From positions 1 through 37,702 of the forward strand of contig CAYLWP010000006.1 in assembly GCA_964387365.1 (NCBI GenBank): DNA of 37,702 bases, given 5' to 3'. The position numbers and the translations under genes are program-made. Below the pieces are notes generated by a model, which saw only the letters and a list, made by a program, of their open reading frames with translations, searched no databases and had not been told where the DNA came from. The stretch is from COE1 sp964387365. GTDB taxonomy: Bacteria > Bacillota > Clostridia > Lachnospirales > Lachnospiraceae. Below are positions 27,408 through 36,568 of the stretch, piece by piece. Within the stretch, counting starts at the first letter, position 1. Each line of letters opens with the position of its first letter.

Positions 27408-29180
27408 ATGAGAGAGACAATGAAACAGTTACCCAAGTTCAAAATCACTAAGAAAGAGAAAAAAGAGAAAAAGAAAGTCAGAATATGGACATTTTCCAGA
27501 CGCTTACTGGCACTATGTCTGTTGCCGATGGTTATTATCTGTGTAGTCATTGCATCAGTCAGCACGGCAACATTAAAGAACAGCATTGAGAGTCAGATGG
27601 AGGATTCCTTGCAGATTATTGCTACTGCGGTCAGCGAAACGTATACCAATTTGTATGAGGGTGACTATACCGTTGACTTTGTAGGAAAGGTTCGTAAGGG
27701 TGATACGGTCATTAGTGGCGAATATCGACTGCTGGATGCGCTGAAGGAGGGAACAGGCTTTGATGTATCTCTGTTGTTTGGAAATTCCAGATTAATCACT
27801 TCTGTTGCAAAGGAAAACGGAGCAAGGGCAAACGGTACGCCGGTGGACAAAGCGGTTTATAAGGAAATTGAAGACGGCAGCAGAAAGTTTTATGACAATT
27901 TGGAGATTCAGGGCAGAGAATGTTATGTTCTTTATGTACCACTGATTAATACAGATGGCTCAGTCATAGGAAGTATTGAGGTATCCAAGGAAAGCGCAAG
28001 TATTCAGCAGGCAATTAATGAACAGGTGGCCAGCATTGTAGTTATTTCACTTGTTTTATGTGTCATTGCAGTTGCTTTGGTCAGCATACTGTCAAGAATC
28101 ATGGTTAAGCAAATGAGTAGAATCAAAAAATTCCTGGAAAGCCTCATTGGCGGTAATCTGCATAATGAACCAAATACAAAAGATATGAAGGCAAATGATG
28201 AGCTGGGAGATATTTACAGAAGCATCGTAAAGCTACAGAATACCTTTATGGATATCGTGAAAGAGATTAAGTATTCCTGTGATGATTTAATCAACGCAGC
28301 AGGTAAGTTCACTGATATGGCGAAAAATACCGCAGAGGCGGCAGACGGTGTTAAGGTGGCAGTAGAGGAAATCTCAAACGGTGCAAGAAGTCAGGCGGAC
28401 GGTACGGCATCGGCACATGATAATGTGTCCATGATTAGTGAACAGATTGGACTGATTATGCAGGAAGTAGACGACATGGCAGAGTATGCCTCTGATATGT
28501 CTGCAAAGGAAAAGGAATCAGAAGAAATTATCGGAGAGCTTTCTGTATCAAGTGACCATACAAAAGGCTCCGTATTAAAGGCAACAGAACAGATGGCTCT
28601 GATGGATAGTGCGGTAAAGGATATCAAGAAGGCAGTGGAAATGATTCAGGATATTGCGGATGAAACAGATTTACTGTCCTTGAATGCCAGCATTGAAGCA
28701 GCCAGAGCGGGTGAAGCAGGAAGAGGCTTTGCTGTTGTTGCAGAACAAATCAGTAAGCTTGCTCTTCAGTCAGAAGAATCCAGTAGAGATATCGAACGTA
28801 TTCTTGCTGAGATTACTGCAATTTCTGCAAAGATGGTTAATGTTATGGGTGAGGTGCGTGAAAATATGGATGCTCAGCAGAACAAGCTGGACGAAACACG
28901 TATTACCTATCAGGCAGTGTCTGACGGTGTAGAAAAGTCTTTGGAAAATATCAGCAATATCAAGGAGAAGATTGATGTATTAAATGCCTCAGGCGAATCC
29001 ATCAGCGGTGTTGTAGAGGATCTGGCTTCCATTTCGGAGGAAAATGCAGTAACGGCATTGAACACAATGGAAACATCACAGCACATGAATGATACCATGC
29101 AGAAGATACAGGATTCCTCCAAGGAACTGCTGCAGCTTGCAGACAGACTGCAGGAAGCGGTAGGAAGCTTTGTAGTATAG
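27408..29180 (+). CDS. Methyl-accepting chemotaxis protein, single-Cache type
   Basis: This 590-residue chemoreceptor starts at ATG with AAAGGAG upstream. A Lys-rich leader (QLPKFKITKKEKKEKKK, 7-23) precedes transmembrane helix 1 (about 31-52). The outer domain (about 55-205) has the size of a single Cache domain, with DVSLLFGN and VPLINTDGSVIGSI strands. Helix 2 (about 208-230), HAMP and a signalling coiled coil follow, with the hairpin tip starting at Asp415 (DIADETDLLSLNASIEAARAGE). It is translated from the same operon as the sensor cyclase. The ligand is unknown; single-Cache sensors commonly bind small metabolites. Confidence 0.95.
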   Translation: MRETMKQLPKFKITKKEKKEKKKVRIWTFSRRLLALCLLPMVIICVVIASVSTATLKNSIESQMEDSLQIIATAVSETYTNLYEGDYTVDFVGKVRKGDTVISGEYRLLDALKEGTGFDVSLLFGNSRLITSVAKENGARANGTPVDKAVYKEIEDGSRKFYDNLEIQGRECYVLYVPLINTDGSVIGSIEVSKESASIQQAINEQVASIVVISLVLCVIAVALVSILSRIMVKQMSRIKKFLESLIGGNLHNEPNTKDMKANDELGDIYRSIVKLQNTFMDIVKEIKYSCDDLINAAGKFTDMAKNTAEAADGVKVAVEEISNGARSQADGTASAHDNVSMISEQIGLIMQEVDDMAEYASDMSAKEKESEEIIGELSVSSDHTKGSVLKATEQMALMDSAVKDIKKAVEMIQDIADETDLLSLNASIEAARAGEAGRGFAVVAEQISKLALQSEESSRDIERILAEITAISAKMVNVMGEVRENMDAQQNKLDETRITYQAVSDGVEKSLENISNIKEKIDVLNASGESISGVVEDLASISEENAVTALNTMETSQHMNDTMQKIQDSSKELLQLADRLQEAVGSFVV

Positions 29181-29208
29181 CAGGCTGTGACATAGGGACG
29201 TACATAAC

Positions 29209-29246
29209 AGATATGATGAATACGCGTATTCATCATATCTTTTTTT
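29209..29246 (+). terminator. long perfect-palindrome terminator after the chemoreceptor operon
   Basis: AGATATGATGAATACG (29209-29224) and CGTATTCATCATATCT (29225-29240) are perfect 16-bp arms, followed by TTTTTT. Confidence 0.92.
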
Positions 29247-29294
29247 GTGTGCTGGAAAAACCTTCAAATAGTCAGAAAAGTAAACTTTGTATAT

Positions 29295-29370
29295 GAATTT
29301 GACATTTTTATTATGAATTTGATTTTTTAAAAGGCACGAATTTGATATTTTAGGTAGTATAAATATGCTA
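29295..29370 (+). promoter_or_regulatory. GH16-GH94 promoter region with three direct repeats
   Basis: GAATTTGA occurs at 29295-29302, 29315-29322 and 29338-29345, each followed by (C/T)(A/T)TTTT; spacings are 20 and 23 bp. A possible -10, TATAAA (29358-29363), follows without a good -35. Repeats about two helical turns apart in front of a weak promoter suggest an activator such as an AraC-type protein. Confidence 0.55.
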
Positions 29371-29418
29371 TGTTGGCAGAAGTGGCTAAAGATAGTTTTT
29401 TAAAAGGAGAATCGGATT

Positions 29419-31836
29419 ATGATGAAGAGAAAATTAATGATGGGAGCTATGGTTGCGGTTATGGCACTGGCGGCTACAGGCTGCGCCGGGTCAAAGAGTG
29501 GGGAGTCTGCTGAGACGACAGCTACTGTACAGGAAACTGAAACTGCGGCTGAGGTTGAGACAGAAGCAAAGACTGAAGAAACGAAAAAGGATACATCTGA
29601 GGATGAGTGGGTGGATAACAGTGATGAACTGCTGGCACAGGGATATAAGCTTGTTTGGGAGGACCATTTTGAAGGTACCGAGCTGAACATGGATGACTGG
29701 AACTATGAGTACCATGAGCCGGGCTGGGTTAATAATGAGCTTCAGGAATATGTAGATTCTGCGGAAAATATCTATGTTGAGGACGGTAAGTTGGTAATTA
29801 AGGCTGTTAAGACGGAGGAAAACGGTCAGGTATCTTATACCTCAGGAAGAGTCAATACGCAGAATAAGCATGATTTCAAATACGGAAGATTCGAAGCAAG
29901 AATCAAGGTTCCGAGCGGACAGGGATTTTTACCTGCCTTCTGGATGATGCCGACAAATGAGAATCTGTACGGACAGTGGCCAAAGTGTGGTGAAATCGAT
30001 ATTATGGAGGTTCTTGGAAATGCGACTACAGTAAATCATGGAACCATCCATTACGGAGAACCGCATGCATCTTCACAGGGAAGTGCTGCTCTGTCTTTGG
30101 ATGATTATTCCAGAAAGTATCATGTTTTTGCCTGTGAGTGGGAGCCAAGTGAAATCCGCTGGTATGTAGACGGAAAGTTATATCACAGAGTAAGTGAATG
30201 GTATACAAAGAGAGAAGGCTTTGGTGAAACAACCTATCCGGCACCGTTTGACCAGCCATTTTATATGATTTTAAATCTTGCAGTTGGCGGAGACTGGCCG
30301 GGAAATCCTGAGCCGGATGCTGTATTTGGAGAAAATGCAGAGCTTAAGGTTGACTTTGTCCGTGTATTCCAGAAGGACAGCTATGATGAAAATGTAACTA
30401 TGCCTGTTAAGGAAGTGAAGTTACCGGAACCGGATGAAACAGGAAATTTCGTAAAGAATTCCAATTTCCCTGCAGAAGAGGATATCAATGACGGCAAGGA
30501 TTGGAAATTCCTTCTTGCAACAACAGGTGATGCAACTGCAGAGATTGTAGACAATACTTTACATATTGCAACAACAAATGCGGGAGATGTAGATTACAGC
30601 GTACAGGTTTTACAGGCAAATATCCCGGTAGAAAAGGGTTATCAGTACCGTCTTTCCTTTGATGCATGGGCATCTGAGGCGCGTACCATGATTACAGCCA
30701 TTACAGCTCCGAATAATAACTGGGTTCGTTACTTCCCGGATACAAAGCTTGACCTGACAACACAGAAGCAGAATTATGTCTATGAATTTACGATGACAGA
30801 CAAGACAGATGCAACTGCAAGAGTAGAATTCAATCTCGGAAATCAGCCTTCTACAGCTGATGTTTATATTACAAATGTCAGATTTGAAAAGGTATCTGAC
30901 GGAGCGGTAATAGAAGAGTCTAAGACTGTATTGCCGGATGGCAACTACGTTTATAACGGAGCATTCCAGCAGGGAACAAACAGAATGGATTACTGGACTG
31001 TTGAGAGTCAGTGTGACGGAACAGAGGCAGTTGTAACAAATGAAAACAATATCAGAGAATTAAAGGTAACCGTTCCTGAAACAGTAACCGGTCTTGAACA
31101 GGTAATTGTAAAGCAGGATGAGCTGGCAATCAGCGAGAACAAGGAATATGTATTAAGCTTTGAGGCTTATGCAGATACAGAAAAGACGATTAAGACAACC
31201 GTTGCGGGACAGACCTTCGAAAGTGCGCTTACACTAAAAAAACAAGAGTTTAAGTATAAATTTGACACCAAGGAAAAGTTGACAGATAAGGTATTGCAGT
31301 TTATGCTTGGTGTTGGCGGTACAATTAACGTTGATAATGTTCGTATTCAGGAAGACTGTTTACTGATTAACGGCGACTTCTCAAACGGAATGACAGCCTA
31401 TGAAGTATATACCTACACAGCAAGTGATGTAAGCTATGTGGTGGACAGTCTGAATGAGGATAATGCATTTAGTATTGATATCAGCAACACAGGAGATATT
31501 GACTGGAAGATTCAGTTAAAGCAGTATAATATTAATCTGGAAAAGGGCAAGAAGTACAGCATCAGCTTTGATGCAAAATGTTCTATGGACAGAAAGATGA
31601 TGTATGCTTTACAAAGAGACGGCTCTGCAGATGATGACTGGACAGCATATTCAGGCTCACAGATTATAGACCTTACAAGTGATTATCAGACATTCTCACA
31701 TGTTTTTGAGATGACCTATGATACCGACCCTGCAACAATCCTCAGCATTACCATGGGTGCGGTAGAAGGTATACAGCTTGATGAGAAGCATACGATTCGT
31801 ATCGACAATATCAAGCTTGAGGAGATAAAGGAGTAA
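29419..31836 (+). CDS. Secreted GH16 beta-glucanase lipoprotein with three CBM4-like modules
   Basis: The 805 residues begin with a lipoprotein signal ending LAATGC (Cys22), then a Thr/Glu linker (about 23-70). A GH16 laminarinase/lichenase-like domain spans about 75-325, with catalytic EIDIME (Glu192, Asp194, Glu197) in its longer ExDxxE form. Three beta-sandwich modules of the CBM4/CBM_4_9 type follow at about 343-490, 505-643 and 647-805, opening FVKNSNF, YVYNGAF and LLINGDF. It is predicted to cut beta-1,3 or mixed beta-1,3/1,4 glucan at the cell surface. A strong AAAAGGAGA site precedes the start, and the GH94 gene follows after 3 bp. The substrate is inferred from family and module type. 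Confidence 0.94.
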   Translation: MMKRKLMMGAMVAVMALAATGCAGSKSGESAETTATVQETETAAEVETEAKTEETKKDTSEDEWVDNSDELLAQGYKLVWEDHFEGTELNMDDWNYEYHEPGWVNNELQEYVDSAENIYVEDGKLVIKAVKTEENGQVSYTSGRVNTQNKHDFKYGRFEARIKVPSGQGFLPAFWMMPTNENLYGQWPKCGEIDIMEVLGNATTVNHGTIHYGEPHASSQGSAALSLDDYSRKYHVFACEWEPSEIRWYVDGKLYHRVSEWYTKREGFGETTYPAPFDQPFYMILNLAVGGDWPGNPEPDAVFGENAELKVDFVRVFQKDSYDENVTMPVKEVKLPEPDETGNFVKNSNFPAEEDINDGKDWKFLLATTGDATAEIVDNTLHIATTNAGDVDYSVQVLQANIPVEKGYQYRLSFDAWASEARTMITAITAPNNNWVRYFPDTKLDLTTQKQNYVYEFTMTDKTDATARVEFNLGNQPSTADVYITNVRFEKVSDGAVIEESKTVLPDGNYVYNGAFQQGTNRMDYWTVESQCDGTEAVVTNENNIRELKVTVPETVTGLEQVIVKQDELAISENKEYVLSFEAYADTEKTIKTTVAGQTFESALTLKKQEFKYKFDTKEKLTDKVLQFMLGVGGTINVDNVRIQEDCLLINGDFSNGMTAYEVYTYTASDVSYVVDSLNEDNAFSIDISNTGDIDWKIQLKQYNINLEKGKKYSISFDAKCSMDRKMMYALQRDGSADDDWTAYSGSQIIDLTSDYQTFSHVFEMTYDTDPATILSITMGAVEGIQLDEKHTIRIDNIKLEEIKE

Positions 31837-31839
31837 GTA

Positions 31840-34539
31840 ATGAAAGAAATCGTATTTTTAAACAATGACGGAACCTTTGCGATGAACCAGCCGGAGAATT
31901 ACAGCTATTTGTATTTTCCGATTGCAGGCGAAAGGGGCATTAAGGGTGCAGTGACACCCAGCCTTGGCGGAGATATCAAGCTTAACCAGAATGCATTTAT
32001 CATGGAGCCGGTAAGCTCAGAGAATCTTCACAATAACCGTTCCGGAAGAAACTTCTGGTGCGATGTAAAGGGCTGGGGAAAGTGGTCTGTTGCAGGCATG
32101 TCCGCAGAAGAGGAAAGAAAGAAGTTCACACAGTATCAGGACAGAAGTGAACTGGCAGCAGGTCTTATGTGGCACAGCATCATCAGAAGCTCTTCGAAAT
32201 ATCAGATGACTGCAAAGGTAATCTCCTTTGTTCCGCTGGATCATAATGTGGAGATTATGCATGTAAAGATATACAATGACAGCAAGATGAAGCAGACAAT
32301 CACACCGACAGCAGTGGTTCCGATTTACGGCAGAAGTGCTGATAATATCAGAGACCACAGACATGTAACCTCTCTGCTTCACAGAATTACTACTACCGAA
32401 TACGGTGTTCAGGTAAAGCCGACACTGTCCTTTGATGAGAGAGGACATCAGAAAAATAATGTGACATATTTTGTATGTGGCGTTTCCGGTAATGGTGCAA
32501 AGCCTGTTTCCTTCTTCCCGACAGTGGATGAGTACATAGGAGAAGGCGGAAGTTATACATGGCCTTATGTGATTATGACTGACCAGCCGGGTGTACCGGC
32601 AGGTACAAGCTACAGCGGAAGAGAGGCAATCGGTGGTATTCAGTTTGAGTCAGTTACACTGGAGCCGCAGGAGTGCAAGTCTTATACCGTTATCATTGGT
32701 GCGACAGAGCAGCCTGAAGAAATCGAGGAAATGATTCGTGCCTTTGATTCTGAGCAGAAGGTAATGGAAGCCTTAGAGGATACCAAGGCATACTGGCAGG
32801 ATCAGGTTAATGTAAGATATTACACAGGTAACAGAGATTTTGATAATTTTATGCGTTGGGTAAGCTTCCAGCCGTTTTTAAGAAGAATTTACGGCTGTTC
32901 CTTCCTTCCGCACCATGACTATGGTAAGGGCGGAAGAGGCTGGCGTGATTTATGGCAGGATTGCCTTGCATTATTAATCATGAATCCTGACGGTGTTCGC
33001 CAGATGATTGTAGACAATTACGGCGGTGTTCGTATGGACGGTTCCAATGCAACCATTATCGGTGAAAAGCAGGGACAGTTTATTGCAGACAGAAATAACA
33101 TCACCCGTGTATGGATGGATCATGGTGTATGGCCATTCATGACAACAAAGCTTTACATGGATCAGACCGGAGATGTGGAGATTCTGAATGAAGAGGTAAA
33201 GTACTTCAAGGATCGCCAGATTGAGCGTGGTACCGCAATCGATGAAGAGTGGAATCCACAGTATGGAGAAATCCAGAAAACGCAAAACGGTGCAGAATAT
33301 ACAGGAAGTATCTTAGAGCATTTATTGTTACAGCATCTGTGTGCATTCTATGAGGTTGGTGAGCACAATCACATGAGACTTCGCGGTGCAGACTGGAATG
33401 ATGCGCTTGATATGGCAAACGAGCGTGGTGAAAGCGTTGCCTTTACCAGTGCGTATGCAGGCAACTTCAAGGATCTTGCAAAGTATCTGGGCATCTTAAA
33501 GGAGCGCACCGGAATTGATTCCGTAGAGCTTTTGGAAGAGATGCAGGTTCTGTTAGAGGACAGCAACGAGCTTTATGACAGCATAGATGCAAAGAAGGAG
33601 CTGTTACAGAAGTACGTTTCCCTTTGCAGACACAATATCAGTGGCAAGAAGGTCAAGGTAAGTGTGGATGCACTGATTCAGAATCTGGAGCATAAGGCAG
33701 ACTGGATGATGGAGCATATCCGTAAGAATGAGTGGGTAACCGATAATGAGGGCAACGGATGGTTTAACAGCTACTATGATAACAGCGGAAGAGCTGTTGA
33801 GGGTGTCTTCGAGCAGGGTATCCGTATGATGTTAACAGGTCAGGTATTTACGATTATGAGTAATACTGCCAATGAGAAGCAGGTTAGGGATATCTGTAAG
33901 AGTGCAGATACCTATCTGTATGAAAGAAGCGTTGGCGGATACCGCTTAAATACAGACTTCCATGAGGAGAAATTTGACTTGGGAAGAATGTTCGGTTTCG
34001 CATACGGTGATAAGGAAAACGGTGCCGTATTCTCTCACATGACCGTTATGTATGCAAATGCTCTTTACAAGAGAGGCTTTGTTGAGGAAGGTCACAAGGC
34101 ATTACAGACGCTTGCAGATACTGCGCTGAACTTCAGTGTCAGCAAGATTTACCCGGGTATTCCTGAGTACTTCGACGGCAAGGGAAGAGGTATGTACCAC
34201 TATCTGACAGGTGCAGCAAGCTGGTATATGCTTACCATGATTACCGAGGTATTCGGTGTACACGGTGAGGTAGGAAACCTTGTCATCGAGCCGAAGCTTG
34301 TAAAGGATCAGTTTGATGAAGACGGCTTTGCTTCCCTTCAGGTCAACTTTGGACATAAGCATTTTGATATTCGTATTCATAACAAGAAGAGCCTGCCATA
34401 TGGTGAATACAAGGTAGGAAGTGCTGTATGTGAAGGTGTAGCTGCTCTGACTTGTGAAGAGAATCGTGTAGTAATCGAAAAGGCAGCCTTAGCGGCCTTG
34501 GACGATTCCGTTCATCAGATTGTGGTGGAGTTGGTATAA
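31840..34539 (+). CDS. GH94 glycoside phosphorylase, candidate laminaribiose phosphorylase
   Basis: GH94 enzymes split beta-glucosides with phosphate, giving alpha-glucose-1-phosphate and so saving ATP. The 899 residues contain an N-terminal beta-sandwich (about 1-300) and an alpha/alpha barrel (about 340-800) carrying GRGWRDLWQD and the catalytic-acid motif GADWND (Asp518). No signal peptide is present, so it is cytosolic. Length is nearer described laminaribiose phosphorylases than cellobiose phosphorylases (about 810) or cellodextrin phosphorylases (about 980). Pairing with a GH16 gene favours a beta-1,3-linked substrate, but cellobiose or cellodextrin cannot be excluded. AAAGGAG at the end of the GH16 gene is its ribosome site, so the two are tightly coupled. 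Confidence 0.93.
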   Translation: MKEIVFLNNDGTFAMNQPENYSYLYFPIAGERGIKGAVTPSLGGDIKLNQNAFIMEPVSSENLHNNRSGRNFWCDVKGWGKWSVAGMSAEEERKKFTQYQDRSELAAGLMWHSIIRSSSKYQMTAKVISFVPLDHNVEIMHVKIYNDSKMKQTITPTAVVPIYGRSADNIRDHRHVTSLLHRITTTEYGVQVKPTLSFDERGHQKNNVTYFVCGVSGNGAKPVSFFPTVDEYIGEGGSYTWPYVIMTDQPGVPAGTSYSGREAIGGIQFESVTLEPQECKSYTVIIGATEQPEEIEEMIRAFDSEQKVMEALEDTKAYWQDQVNVRYYTGNRDFDNFMRWVSFQPFLRRIYGCSFLPHHDYGKGGRGWRDLWQDCLALLIMNPDGVRQMIVDNYGGVRMDGSNATIIGEKQGQFIADRNNITRVWMDHGVWPFMTTKLYMDQTGDVEILNEEVKYFKDRQIERGTAIDEEWNPQYGEIQKTQNGAEYTGSILEHLLLQHLCAFYEVGEHNHMRLRGADWNDALDMANERGESVAFTSAYAGNFKDLAKYLGILKERTGIDSVELLEEMQVLLEDSNELYDSIDAKKELLQKYVSLCRHNISGKKVKVSVDALIQNLEHKADWMMEHIRKNEWVTDNEGNGWFNSYYDNSGRAVEGVFEQGIRMMLTGQVFTIMSNTANEKQVRDICKSADTYLYERSVGGYRLNTDFHEEKFDLGRMFGFAYGDKENGAVFSHMTVMYANALYKRGFVEEGHKALQTLADTALNFSVSKIYPGIPEYFDGKGRGMYHYLTGAASWYMLTMITEVFGVHGEVGNLVIEPKLVKDQFDEDGFASLQVNFGHKHFDIRIHNKKSLPYGEYKVGSAVCEGVAALTCEENRVVIEKAALAALDDSVHQIVVELV

Positions 34540-34563
34540 AAATAAAGAGGGTACGAAAGCAGT

Positions 34564-34577
34564 TCCCTTGCTAATAA
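34564..34577 (+). repeat. TCCCTTG(C/T)TAATAA repeat, left copy
   Basis: TCCCTTGCTAATAA here matches 37413-37426 at 13 of 14 bases. Both are preceded by a small GGG...CCC hairpin. The two copies bracket the AT-rich PadR-CPBP cassette. Confidence 0.4.
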
Positions 34578-34589
34578 CAAAAGAATGTG

Positions 34590-34620
34590 AAACGACTGTG
34601 CGAAAGCACGGTCGTTTTTC
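34590..34620 (+). terminator. intrinsic terminator of the GH16-GH94 operon
   Basis: AAACGACTGTGC (34590-34601) and GCACGGTCGTTT (34606-34617) pair over 12 bp with one G-U and a GAAA tetraloop, followed by TT. Confidence 0.88.
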
Positions 34621-34725
34621 GTTGCGAAAGTCAGGCAAGCGATATTGTGCTTTTCATGCAAACTTTTGCAGTTGCTGAGGATATATGTAAATGATAAAAA
34701 ATATGAAAAACTTCTAGTAGTATTA

Positions 34726-34759
34726 TTGACTTGTGATATACTGTGTAGTACGATGTATA
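34726..34759 (+). promoter_or_regulatory. padR-type promoter with overlapping inverted repeat
   Basis: TTGACT (34726-34731), 17-bp spacer, TACGAT (34749-34754). TATAC (34737-34741) and GTATA (34755-34759) form an inverted repeat around the -10, a plausible site for PadR self-repression. The promoter fits well; the operator is tentative. Confidence 0.55.
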
Positions 34760-34777
34760 TAAGATAAGGAGGGTATT

Positions 34778-35110
34778 ATGGATTTAGATGAATGGAAATC
34801 GCAAATAAAGAGAGGAACATTGGAATATGCAATTTTACTTATGATAAATAAAAGAGATTGTTATGGCTATGAAATTATGAGTGAGTTGGACAACTATTCT
34901 ATATTGTCAGCAAAAGAAAATACAATATATCCACTTTTGAGAAGGTTGTTGAAGGAAGAATTTCTTGTTTCATATTGGAAAGATACGATGGAAGGGTTAC
35001 CTGCAAGAAAGTATTATTATATAACAGAGAAAGGCAAAGAATATATTGATTGTATGAATATAGAGTGGAGTAACATGATTGATGCAATGAGAGAGATTAA
35101 GGGAGAATAG
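34778..35110 (+). CDS. PadR-family transcriptional regulator
   Basis: This 110-residue protein is the compact PadR type, with a winged helix-turn-helix across most of its length. The signature motifs are RGTLEYAILLMI, YGYEI, NTIYPLLRRLLKEEFL and RKYYYITEKG. Such proteins usually repress their own promoter and adjacent membrane-protein genes in response to envelope or drug stress. A near-perfect AAGGAGGG ribosome site precedes it. It starts a short operon with the HAAS-type membrane protein 2 bp downstream and the CPBP protease after that. Base composition from here on is visibly richer in A and T than the preceding genes. Confidence 0.94.
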   Translation: MDLDEWKSQIKRGTLEYAILLMINKRDCYGYEIMSELDNYSILSAKENTIYPLLRRLLKEEFLVSYWKDTMEGLPARKYYYITEKGKEYIDCMNIEWSNMIDAMREIKGE

Positions 35111-35112
35111 AA

Positions 35113-35673
35113 ATGTACGATAATATGAAAGAGTATTTATGTGACGTTGAAAAGTATTTAAAACCGCTATCAGCGGAGGATAGGTTGGATATCATAAAGG
35201 AAATTGAAAGCAGTGCTGTGGAATTACAAAAAGATAAGAACTTGTCATTTTCTGAGCTGTTAGAACGACTGGGAACACCAAAAGAGTTAGCCAGAGCATA
35301 TTTAGGTAATATGATAGCAAATGATGAAGAAAAGGGGTTGGGTAAGATATGTCAATTGGTTGCATTTTATACTGTAACGAGTTTGGCAGGAATGTTTATT
35401 ATACCTTTTACCAGTATCGCATCTGTAACATTTTTTGCATGTGCGATTATTCTTCCTTTTGCCGGAATCATCAAATGGGGTGGCTCACTTTTAGGTTATG
35501 ATATAGCAAATATTATGGTTCAGTTTGGAACTTTTATTGCTACACCTTTCCAAGTTTTTGTGGTTTCAATTGTTTTGGCAGTAATTTCTTGGATATTAGG
35601 AAAAGTGTTATGGAAGTTGATGATTTGCTATATAAAGGGTGTTGCTGTAAAAGCACAAAAAATAAAATTGTAA
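35113..35673 (+). CDS. HAAS-domain (DUF1700-type) membrane protein
   Basis: The 186 residues start with a helical HAAS domain (about 3-70: MKEYLCDVEKYLKPLSAEDRL...LGTPKELARAYL). Three or four hydrophobic membrane segments follow between about 78 and 180, with a basic tail. HAAS proteins are characteristically paired with PadR regulators and are thought to sense or transmit envelope signals; the molecular mechanism is not settled. The start lies 2 bp after the padR stop with AAGGGAG upstream, so the two are co-translated. The next gene follows after 12 bp. Confidence 0.88.
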   Translation: MYDNMKEYLCDVEKYLKPLSAEDRLDIIKEIESSAVELQKDKNLSFSELLERLGTPKELARAYLGNMIANDEEKGLGKICQLVAFYTVTSLAGMFIIPFTSIASVTFFACAIILPFAGIIKWGGSLLGYDIANIMVQFGTFIATPFQVFVVSIVLAVISWILGKVLWKLMICYIKGVAVKAQKIKL

Positions 35674-35685
35674 GGAATAAGGCGT

Positions 35686-36507
35686 ATGAGAACAAAAAAA
35701 GTGACGGTATCAATTATATTAAGTTTATTGGCGCTTATTATATCTCAAGTGTTGGCACAAGTAATTGCAAGTATATTTTTATTAGTTAAAGTGCCGGTGT
35801 TTATTTGTAATATATTGGCAAGTTTTTTATATATAGGATTTGCTTTTGGGTTTATCAAAGTGTTATGTACAAAGTACCTCAAGGAAGATATGTCAGATTA
35901 TGATATTCCTAAATTTAAAATAAAAATAAGGTGGATAATAGTTGCGATATTTTTACCGATTCTTATTAGCGTAATTTATTTATTTTGTAGTGGTTCATTT
36001 GAAGAAAATATTGTCGATTTGGACACTAAATTATCAATACTATCTGCAGGTGTTTTTTATACGGGATTCGGTGCGGGAATTGTTGAGGAAATGGTTTTTC
36101 GAGGAATAATTATGAATGTTGTTGAAAAAAGATTTAACAAGAAAGTTGCAATTATTGCGCCTTCGTTATTATTTGGTCTTGTACATACAATTGGCATGGA
36201 TTTTGAATTATTGAGTTTTCTTATGGTAATTTTGGCAGGAACAATGGTAGGAATTATGTTTTCATTCATTGCGACAGAATCAAAATCCATTTGGAACAGT
36301 GCGATTGTTCATGCAGTGTGGAATATTGTTATAAGTGGTGGTATTTTAAGCATTGGAACAACATTTGACGAATACTCATTATACAGTTATGTATTGCAAT
36401 CAGATTCTTTCCTTTTGACAGGTGGGGAATTTGGTATTGAAGCATCTATTATTGCAATAGGCGGATATTGCCTAATCAGTTTATTGGCAAGATATTGGGA
36501 AAATTAA
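35686..36507 (+). CDS. CPBP-family intramembrane metalloprotease
   Basis: This 273-residue, highly hydrophobic protein carries the CPBP (Abi, CAAX-protease-like) motifs. They are EExxxR at Glu134-Glu135-Arg139 (VEEMVFRG), FxxxH ending at His167 (FGLVH) and HxxxN at His209-Asn213 (HAVWN). These residues form the active site of membrane glutamic/metallo-endopeptidases of the Rce1 type. In bacteria such proteins are often linked to bacteriocin self-immunity or peptide maturation, though the substrate here is unknown. It belongs to the PadR-HAAS operon. Its last 84 bases reappear exactly at 37202-37285, beyond the next gene. Confidence 0.92.
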   Translation: MRTKKVTVSIILSLLALIISQVLAQVIASIFLLVKVPVFICNILASFLYIGFAFGFIKVLCTKYLKEDMSDYDIPKFKIKIRWIIVAIFLPILISVIYLFCSGSFEENIVDLDTKLSILSAGVFYTGFGAGIVEEMVFRGIIMNVVEKRFNKKVAIIAPSLLFGLVHTIGMDFELLSFLMVILAGTMVGIMFSFIATESKSIWNSAIVHAVWNIVISGGILSIGTTFDEYSLYSYVLQSDSFLLTGGEFGIEASIIAIGGYCLISLLARYWEN

Positions 36508-36517
36508 CATTGTCATA
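36422..36517 (+). repeat. Duplicated CPBP gene tail, copy 1
   Basis: These 96 bp match 37197-37292 with two mismatches; 84 bp (36427-36510) are identical. The copy covers the last 28 codons, the stop and about 10 bp downstream. Confidence 0.93.
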
Positions 36518-36568
36518 ATTCTATTTAGTTTATATTCAGTATTATGACTATGAAACGAGGAAATTTAC

